A stretch of 20,699 nucleotides of DNA from assembly GCA_905479615.1 (NCBI GenBank), contig CAJQNH010000077.1:1-20699 (forward strand), in the 5' to 3' direction. Origin of the DNA: an uncultured Eudoraea sp. GTDB lineage: Bacteria > Bacteroidota > Bacteroidia > Flavobacteriales > Flavobacteriaceae. The notes beneath the pieces were generated by a model that made no database searches, was not told where the DNA came from, and saw only the letters and a list, made by a program, of their open reading frames with translations. Made by a program: the position numbers and the translations under genes. Numbering within the stretch: position 1 is the stretch's first letter; each line of letters begins with the position of its first letter. Positions 14,787-20,699 of this stretch are shown here, one piece after another.

Positions 14787-16682
14787 TTATTGAAAAACAA
14801 CCATCCCAAGTGGTGGAATTGTAATTTCAACAGAAGTTTTGTGACCATGCCATGGGGTTTTGGAAACTTTTATGCCAGTATTTTTGCTTCCGCTTCCACC
14901 ATATTTTTTTGCATCACTATTAAAAACCTCCTTTAAAGTTCCCTTTTTTGGAATTCCTATTCGGTATCCTTCTCTGATTACCGGAGTGAAATTACAGGCT
15001 ACAATTAGATCGTTTTTAGGATCGTGACCTCGACGGATATATGTAAGTACAGAATTCTCATAATCACCGTAATCAATCCACTGAAATCCTTCAGAGCTGA
15101 ATTGTTTTTCATAAAGGGCAGGTGATGAACGATAAAGCTTGTTTAGGTCCTTTACCAACTCCTGAATACCTGAGTGAAAATCATATTGTAGCAAATGCCA
15201 ATCGAGGCTTTGCTGAAAATTCCATTCAGAAGACTGCCCAAACTCTGCACCCATAAACAAGAGGTTAGTACCGGGGTGAGTAAACATAAATCCGTAAAGC
15301 AATCTTAAATTAGCGAATCTTTGCCATTCATCTCCTGGCATTTTATATAATAATGACTGCTTACCATATACTACTTCATCATGAGAAAAAGGCAACATGA
15401 AGTTTTCGGTAAAAGCATAGGTCATACTAAAAGTTAGGTCATTCTGGTGGTGCATTCTGTAAATAGGTTCTTTTTTAAAGTATTCCAGGGTATCATGCAT
15501 CCAACCCATCATCCACTTCATCCCAAATCCTAAACCCCCTATGTTTACTGGTTTTGAGACCATAGAAAAAGAAGTTGATTCCTCGGCGATGGTTTGAATC
15601 CCTTTAAAACTACTGTACACCTCCTGATTGAGTTCGCGGATAAAAGATATAGCTTCCAGATTCTCATTGTTACCGTAAATATTTGGCTCCCACTCACCTT
15701 CTTCCCGAGAATAATCTAAATATAACATTGATGCAACCGCATCTACACGAAGACCATCTGCATGATACTGATCCAACCAAAAGTTGGCATTACTTATAAG
15801 AAATGCACGAACTTCGTTCCTTCCATAATTAAATATCAAACTTTTCCAATCCGGATGATATCCTCTTCTTCTGTCTGGGTTCTCATATAGGGAGGAGCCA
15901 TCAAAAAACCCTAACCCATGGGCATCTTCAGGAAAATGGGAAGGTACCCAATCGAGGATAACCCCAATATCATTTTGATGAAGTTTGTCTACCAGAAGTT
16001 TAAAATCCTCTGGTTTACCAAATCTGGATGTCGGCGCAAAATAGCCCGTAAGCTGATAGCCCCATGAAGGGTCATAAGGATATTCCATAATCGGCATGAA
16101 TTCTACATGTGTAAAATTCATTTCCTTTAAGTATTTAACCAGATCTTCTGCCAGATCCACATAAGACATAAATTCATTCTCTTTAGTACGTTTCCAGGAA
16201 CCAAGATGAACTTCATATACAGAATACGGTTTATCTAAAGCATTTTTGGTCTCACGCGTATCCATCCAATTCTTATCCTTCCATTTATAAGCATTATCCC
16301 ATACAACGGAGGCTGTATTAGGCGGATGTTGACAATATCTTGCAAAAGGGTCTGCTTTCTCAGTTTTAATATCGTTATTATTGGAATGTATTTTATACTT
16401 ATATAAGGCACCTTGCTCTACTCCCGGAATAAACCCTTCCCAAATACCACTTTCATCCCATCTTACATTAAGCTTATGCTCTCCTTCTACCCAGTAATTA
16501 AAATCCCCTATAACGGAGACTGATTTGGCTGTAGGTGCCCAAACAGCAAAATATGTACCCTTCTTACCTTTGTGTTTCATAGGGTGTGAACCCAAATGAT
16601 TATAAAGCCGATAATGCTTGCCGGCTTTAAAAAGATTGATGTCAAAATCCGATAATAAGCTATAGGGAATTACATTGCCCAT
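14787..16682 (-). CDS. glgB: 1,4-alpha-glucan branching enzyme
   Basis: Glycogen branching enzyme (GH13), which cuts alpha-1,4 chains and reattaches them by alpha-1,6 links. The 631-residue protein has a CBM48-type N-terminal domain (about 20-120, TYFAVWAPTAKSVSVIGDFNYW). The catalytic barrel has nucleophile D314 in GLRVDAVASML, acid/base E367 in TIAEES, and transition-state stabiliser D435 in PFSHDEVV. A beta-sandwich C-terminal domain follows. It is shorter than E. coli GlgB (about 730 residues) because the first N-terminal module of the long form is missing, which is common in this phylum. The start is 10 bases after the maltokinase stop, placing it third in the glgE-maltokinase-glgB unit, where it would branch the linear glucan made by GlgE. 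Confidence 0.97.
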   Translation of the reverse strand: MGNVIPYSLLSDFDINLFKAGKHYRLYNHLGSHPMKHKGKKGTYFAVWAPTAKSVSVIGDFNYWVEGEHKLNVRWDESGIWEGFIPGVEQGALYKYKIHSNNNDIKTEKADPFARYCQHPPNTASVVWDNAYKWKDKNWMDTRETKNALDKPYSVYEVHLGSWKRTKENEFMSYVDLAEDLVKYLKEMNFTHVEFMPIMEYPYDPSWGYQLTGYFAPTSRFGKPEDFKLLVDKLHQNDIGVILDWVPSHFPEDAHGLGFFDGSSLYENPDRRRGYHPDWKSLIFNYGRNEVRAFLISNANFWLDQYHADGLRVDAVASMLYLDYSREEGEWEPNIYGNNENLEAISFIRELNQEVYSSFKGIQTIAEESTSFSMVSKPVNIGGLGFGMKWMMGWMHDTLEYFKKEPIYRMHHQNDLTFSMTYAFTENFMLPFSHDEVVYGKQSLLYKMPGDEWQRFANLRLLYGFMFTHPGTNLLFMGAEFGQSSEWNFQQSLDWHLLQYDFHSGIQELVKDLNKLYRSSPALYEKQFSSEGFQWIDYGDYENSVLTYIRRGHDPKNDLIVACNFTPVIREGYRIGIPKKGTLKEVFNSDAKKYGGSGSKNTGIKVSKTPWHGHKTSVEITIPPLGMVVFQ

Positions 16683-16692
16683 ATTTGTGTTG

Positions 16693-18327
16693 TTAATTAG
16701 GTTCGTTAATAATACTCATAATACCCTGCAAGGGTATCACGGCCCATCTGGGTCTTGAATTCATTTCATATCCCAATTCGTAAACTGCCTTTTCAAGCAT
16801 GCAATACTCTAAAAGAAATATTCGCTCCTGGCGATAACCAATATTTATATTATGTTCCTGAATAAGAGTGGCATAAGTCTCCAGAAAGACTCCGATAAAA
16901 TAACGATACAGAATCTCCCCTGCCAGAAAAAGATCTTCCTGTGAATACGCATATTCCTCCATATGGTTGAAAATTGTTGCATAAACCGCGTAATGAAATG
17001 AACGGAAAAGACCTGCTATATCCTTTAATGGCGGCTGCTTTACCTTCCTGTCTCTAATTGTACTTTCTGGCTCTCCTTCAAAATCAAGCAAATAAAAGTC
17101 ATCATCCTGAATCAAAACTTGTCCCAGGTGATAATCTCCGTGAACGCGAATCCTTTCTCCTTTAAGTTTAGTCCAATCAAAATTTACAAAACGTTTTCTA
17201 ATCTCATTTTTTCGCTCTAAAAATTCGTTTGCCAAATCGAGTGATAAACCTTCCAGGCGATGGAGGTTATTTTCAACAGTATTCAATCTATTTTGAAATT
17301 GGTAAAGCAATCTATTCTTCAGCCAAACCTCGTAATCCCCATTAAAATGGGCAGGTGTGAATGCGGTGTCTTCAAACTCCGAACCCAACGCAATATGCAT
17401 CTCAGCGGTTCTCTGTGCAAGCACCTGAAGTTTCAGGAAAACGTTCAAACCTGCCCAATCAATAATTTCAGGTGGCACATCCCGGATGTTTAACCTTTTA
17501 AACAATTCCGTGCGGGGTAAATGATGAACGTTTATACCCTTATATTCCAGGTTACTAAAGATTTTATGTAACTCTTTTAACATAAAATCCCATGCATCGC
17601 CCTGATTGGGAACCAATTCTTGCATTAAAGCTATGGTAACGTTAACATTATCTGCGTTTATGATGCTTATGCTACCCTGATATGCCGGTGTATTTTTGTA
17701 CCCTTTGCGCTCCGAAAGGAACTGACTCATTTCAAAATCGGGATTTTTATCTGCATATATCCTCCTGAAGAACTTAATAACAGATTTATCATTGATTATT
17801 ACCGAAGTGTTACTTTGCTCAAGACCCATAAAACGTGATGATTCATAAACGTTATCATGAAATTCAAGGCTTTTATGATACCTCACACGGGTAGTGTCAT
17901 TTGGTTCTGCGTTGACAATACGCTCAAAAACTAACTTCCTAAAAGCTTCAAGGTTTATCGCGTCTATTATAAATCCTGCTTGTCCGTTAATACTTAGTGG
18001 CAGAATTCTTTCTTTTTCAGCAAAATTCTCGTCAGTAACAAACGCAATGGGTAAAAAATAATGCTGGTAAAACGCTTCTTCAAAGTTCACTTCGAGCAAT
18101 AATCCATAATATACTTCATCCTTCTGCTGAATCCTGAAGTATTCCCGGAGCTCTATATATTTTAGTTTACTCGCTTTACCCCCATACCATCGTTGCTTAA
18201 CCACATAGGCCTCAAGGACATCGGAAAGAAATACTTTTATAAAGTTCTTATCATCCAACAAATTTTCCCAGGCTACATTAAATGAGTAGGGAGGCTGTAG
18301 AATAGAGTCCGGCTTTTTCTTGGGCAT
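16693..18327 (-). CDS. mak: Maltokinase (Mak/Pep2-like)
   Basis: A 544-residue member of the maltokinase family, which phosphorylates maltose with ATP to maltose-1-phosphate, the substrate of GlgE. The N-terminal cap domain has the characteristic KQRWYGGK at residues 44-51. The phosphotransferase fold shows GLEQSNTSV at 168-176 and a lysine K185 in VIKFFRR. The catalytic motif HGDYHLGQ is at 396-403 with proposed base D398, and the metal-binding LLDFEGEP at 413-420. The family motif KDIAGLFRSFHYA follows at about 435-447. It is longer than mycobacterial Mak (about 455 residues), partly through a longer middle region. It is not fused to trehalose synthase, as some homologues are. It starts 2 bases after the glgE stop and ends 10 bases before glgB, so co-translation with both is likely. 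Confidence 0.93.
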   Translation of the reverse strand: MPKKKPDSILQPPYSFNVAWENLLDDKNFIKVFLSDVLEAYVVKQRWYGGKASKLKYIELREYFRIQQKDEVYYGLLLEVNFEEAFYQHYFLPIAFVTDENFAEKERILPLSINGQAGFIIDAINLEAFRKLVFERIVNAEPNDTTRVRYHKSLEFHDNVYESSRFMGLEQSNTSVIINDKSVIKFFRRIYADKNPDFEMSQFLSERKGYKNTPAYQGSISIINADNVNVTIALMQELVPNQGDAWDFMLKELHKIFSNLEYKGINVHHLPRTELFKRLNIRDVPPEIIDWAGLNVFLKLQVLAQRTAEMHIALGSEFEDTAFTPAHFNGDYEVWLKNRLLYQFQNRLNTVENNLHRLEGLSLDLANEFLERKNEIRKRFVNFDWTKLKGERIRVHGDYHLGQVLIQDDDFYLLDFEGEPESTIRDRKVKQPPLKDIAGLFRSFHYAVYATIFNHMEEYAYSQEDLFLAGEILYRYFIGVFLETYATLIQEHNINIGYRQERIFLLEYCMLEKAVYELGYEMNSRPRWAVIPLQGIMSIINEPN

Positions 18328-18329
18328 TC

Positions 18330-20270
18330 TTAATTTTTAATGTGAAACAAATGAAATGGTAATGCGGGGTGTAATTCTACAAAATTCCACTCATCATACC
18401 AAAGATAGCTATTGTCCGTGACAAGATCATGCACGGTAAACCCTTGTTCAATATTAAGGGATAATTCACTAATGGGAAGTTGCAGCATTCCTCGTTGCGA
18501 ATAATGCGAGTCAAGATTAATTATAACCAAAACTTCATCCGATTTATCTTCGTTCCATTTATAGAATGCTAAAAGATGGTGATTCTCTATGTGGCAAAAC
18601 CTGATATTGTTGGTTTGTTGTAATGCTTCATGATTTTTTCTGGCCTGGTTTAAACGAGTAATGATTAGCGTTAATTTATTTTTAATAGACCAATCCCAAA
18701 ATTTCACCTCATATTTTTCCGAATTCAGATACTCTTCTTTTCCTGGCATGGCGTCAGAAATCATATACTCAAAAACTGGCCCGTATATTCCAATATTACC
18801 ACATAAAGTTGCTGCCAGAGCATAACGGGCAATATGCATGGCCTCATTAGCACCTTGCAGATGATATGGGTTAATATCCGGAGTATTAGGCCAAAAATTT
18901 GGACGGTAATATTCCTTCATTTCTGTTTGGGTCAGCTCCAGCATATATTCTATAATTTCGTGCTTATGAACCCTCCATGTAAAATAAGTATACGACTGGG
19001 AAAATCCCTGCTTGGCCAGCTGTTGCATTACCTTAGGTCTGGAAAAGGCTTCCGCTAAAAAAAGCACATCGGGATGTTTCTTTTTAACCTCAGCAATTAA
19101 CCAATTCCAAAAATAATATGGTTTGGTATGAGGATTATCTACTCGAAATATTTGAACTCCAAGACCAACCCATTTAAGTGTCACCGCCAACAATTCTGAC
19201 CAAAGTTCTTTAAATGCAGGAGATTCAAAATAGAAATTTACAATATCCTGATATTTCTTAGGTGGATTCTCGGCATACTGCATAGTACCGTCAGGTCTTT
19301 TTCTGAACCATTCCGGGTTACTTGTTATGTAAGGATGATCAGGGGCTGCCTGAAAAGCTAAATCCAGGGCAATTTCCAAATCCAGTTCCTTTGCTTTTTT
19401 TATTAGCTTTTTAAAGTCTTCCTCGGTACCTAACTCCGGATGTATTTCTTTATGCCCTCCAAGCTTAGAACCTATTGCCCATGGTACTCCGGAATCTTCT
19501 TCCTGGGCATTTGTAGTATTATTTTTTCCTTTTCTGTTAACTTCTCCAATTGGATGTATTGGTGGGAAATAAAGCACATCAAAGCCCATTTCAGCTATTT
19601 TAGGAAGTAAGCGCTCACAATCATGAAAAGTACCATGTTTACCATTTACAGGGGAAGATGACCTAGGAAAAAATTCGTACCATGTACTGAAATTTGCTTT
19701 AGGCCTGTCTACATAAACCTGAAGGTCGGCACTTGTATTGGCCAAAACACGATTAGGATATTTAACAAATAACTTATGTAGCTTATCTGAAATTGTTTCT
19801 TTAACAGCACTTTCATATAAATCTTCATTTTGAAAAAATTCAATTAACTCATTTATATACTTCTTATCAGCAGAACTTATCTTTTTCGTCAGAACTTGCA
19901 AGTGCTGAACACCGTCTAGAAGTTCACTGTTAACATGTTGATTGTCCTTTAACTTGGCCTCGATACCATGTTGCCAGTTTTGAGCATGATCTACCCATGC
20001 TGAAATTCTGTAAATATAAAATCCCTGCTTAAGAACTTTAAAGGAAACCTTGTGGACATCGTCTCCAAGGTGTTCCATACGTGCAGTATTAAAAGATTTC
20101 TCAGATGAGTGTTTGTATTGAAGTTCTGCCTGTATTATATCATGTCCGTCTCCTATAACATCCGCATATACCGTAACAGATTCTCCAACAACTCGCTTAA
20201 TAAAAAAAGCTCCACATTGAAGCTGAGGATTAATATTTTCGATTACAACACGTTGTTGCCTTAACATCAT
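18330..20270 (-). CDS. glgE: Alpha-1,4-glucan:maltose-1-phosphate maltosyltransferase
   Basis: GlgE (GH13 subfamily 3), which transfers maltosyl units from maltose-1-phosphate to the non-reducing end of an alpha-1,4-glucan in the cytoplasm. The 646-residue protein has the GlgE N-terminal domain and insertion (about 1-190). In the barrel, YFPPIHPIGEVNRKGKNN is at 234-251, the nucleophile D378 lies in FRVDNPHTKP, the acid/base E407 in FLAEAFSRP and the third carboxylate D465 in PNTPDI. YGPVFE at 496-501 is another GlgE hallmark that separates it from ordinary alpha-amylases. It is the first gene of the glgE-maltokinase-glgB unit and divergent from the collagen-like lipoprotein gene. The start has two adjacent Met codons; the second (20267) is also possible. 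Confidence 0.95.
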   Translation of the reverse strand: MMLRQQRVVIENINPQLQCGAFFIKRVVGESVTVYADVIGDGHDIIQAELQYKHSSEKSFNTARMEHLGDDVHKVSFKVLKQGFYIYRISAWVDHAQNWQHGIEAKLKDNQHVNSELLDGVQHLQVLTKKISSADKKYINELIEFFQNEDLYESAVKETISDKLHKLFVKYPNRVLANTSADLQVYVDRPKANFSTWYEFFPRSSSPVNGKHGTFHDCERLLPKIAEMGFDVLYFPPIHPIGEVNRKGKNNTTNAQEEDSGVPWAIGSKLGGHKEIHPELGTEEDFKKLIKKAKELDLEIALDLAFQAAPDHPYITSNPEWFRKRPDGTMQYAENPPKKYQDIVNFYFESPAFKELWSELLAVTLKWVGLGVQIFRVDNPHTKPYYFWNWLIAEVKKKHPDVLFLAEAFSRPKVMQQLAKQGFSQSYTYFTWRVHKHEIIEYMLELTQTEMKEYYRPNFWPNTPDINPYHLQGANEAMHIARYALAATLCGNIGIYGPVFEYMISDAMPGKEEYLNSEKYEVKFWDWSIKNKLTLIITRLNQARKNHEALQQTNNIRFCHIENHHLLAFYKWNEDKSDEVLVIINLDSHYSQRGMLQLPISELSLNIEQGFTVHDLVTDNSYLWYDEWNFVELHPALPFHLFHIKN

Positions 20271-20292
20271 AATTTAGTTAGTTGGGTTTTGC

Positions 20293-20320
20293 TAAAAATA
20301 GGAAATTATCTGAAATACAA
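20293..20320 (-). promoter_or_regulatory. Candidate promoter of the glgE operon
   Basis: On the minus strand TTG (20318-20320), a 17-base spacer and TATTTTTA (20293-20300) approximate the flavobacterial consensus TTG-N17-23-TAnnTTTG with one mismatch at the final base. The transcript would have a leader of about 20 bases before glgE. AT-rich context makes chance matches likely, so this is tentative. Confidence 0.4.
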
Positions 20321-20475
20321 TACCTCAAAGCCTCAATTTTTGCCGAATTACAAGATAATCCTGCTGTATAATCTATTTTTGGAACGCTTTTTGTTTCCTG
20401 GGTTAAGACAATATGTAAAATTTTAAAAAATTAAAAAGACAGACTTAAAATATTAATCATTAAACATTTACTATT

Positions 20476-20699
20476 ATGAAAAATATATCATTACTATTTG
20501 GCGCATTTTTAACTTTAATTATTTTGTCCTGTGAGGGACCAACAGGGCCTCCGGGACCTCCTGGTTTTGATGGGTTAAACGGCGAAGACGGTATTAATAT
20601 TTTGGGCCAGGTCCTGGAGATTGAAGGTACTTTTGATGCTGGAAATAACTATTCTCTGTTTTATGAATTCCCACAGACAGTAGAGGTTTTCGAATCTGA
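20476..20699 (+). CDS. Lipoprotein with collagen-like Gly-X-Y tract (5' part only)
   Basis: An open frame from ATG 20476 that reaches the window edge without a stop (74 complete codons). The protein begins MKNISLLFGAFLTLIILSC: a lipoprotein signal with lipobox ILSC and lipidated Cys19. Right after the Cys come seven Gly-X-Y triplets (residues 21-41: GPT GPP GPP GFD GLN GED GIN), a collagen-like tract. Non-repetitive sequence then follows (ILGQVLEIEGTFDAGNNYS). Short collagen-like lipoproteins of this design occur in flavobacteria, but I know no proven function. The gene is divergent from glgE across 205 bases. In the gap a TATTTTTG at 20374-20381 matches the -7 consensus on this strand, but without a well-placed -33 element. 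The C-terminal domain, needed to say more, is outside the window. Confidence 0.85.
   Translation, partial: MKNISLLFGAFLTLIILSCEGPTGPPGPPGFDGLNGEDGINILGQVLEIEGTFDAGNNYSLFYEFPQTVEVFES

Noticed and set aside
20374..20381. TATTTTTG as promoter of the collagen-like lipoprotein gene
   Set aside because: The -7 box matches, but the nearest TTTG upstream is 31 bases away, outside the accepted spacing; noted only inside the gene entry.

Overview
The window looks like a chromosomal segment from a low-GC member of the Bacteroidota, most likely family Flavobacteriaceae. Three things point there. Several start regions carry the Bacteroidota-type promoter (TTTG, about 19 bases, TAnnTTTG). Shine-Dalgarno sites are generally not evident. 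The proteins include typical flavobacterial types: an ECF sigma factor followed by a membrane protein and DUF4097/DUF2807 proteins, and lipoproteins with short N-terminal lipoboxes. The genus cannot be decided by eye. I see no tRNA, rRNA, CRISPR array, insertion sequence or integration site, and no gene that looks broken.

Bases 1-7040 are mostly housekeeping. On the minus strand lie pyrB (cut by the window edge), pyrR, rpsA (ribosomal protein S1), cmk (cytidylate kinase) and lon (ATP-dependent protease). One plus-strand gene, a small cytoplasmic LysM protein, is divergent from rpsA and convergent with cmk. Intrinsic terminators follow rpsA, LysM/cmk and lon. Promoters can be proposed for pyrR, rpsA and cmk.

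Bases 7041-9998 form one plus-strand operon: an ECF sigma factor with a TTG start, a single-pass membrane protein that is probably its regulator, a secreted DUF4097-type repeat protein, and a secreted DUF2807-type protein with seven SGSGDI-like rungs. The first two genes are 2 bases apart, the next pair overlaps, and a GAAA-loop terminator closes the unit. This looks like an envelope-sensing or surface module of unknown output, and is the best candidate here for poorly described biology.

Bases 10043-20270 are all minus strand. Read in the direction of transcription the order is glgE (maltosyltransferase), maltokinase, glgB (branching enzyme), a GH31 alpha-glucosidase, an M48 metalloprotease lipoprotein and an Atg22/UMF1-type MFS transporter. 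The first three are almost contiguous and encode the maltose-1-phosphate route to alpha-glucan. Trehalose synthase, which usually supplies maltose, is not in the window. A terminator-like hairpin separates the protease from the transporter. Divergent from glgE, at the right edge, begins a lipoprotein gene with a short collagen-like Gly-X-Y tract; it runs out of the window.
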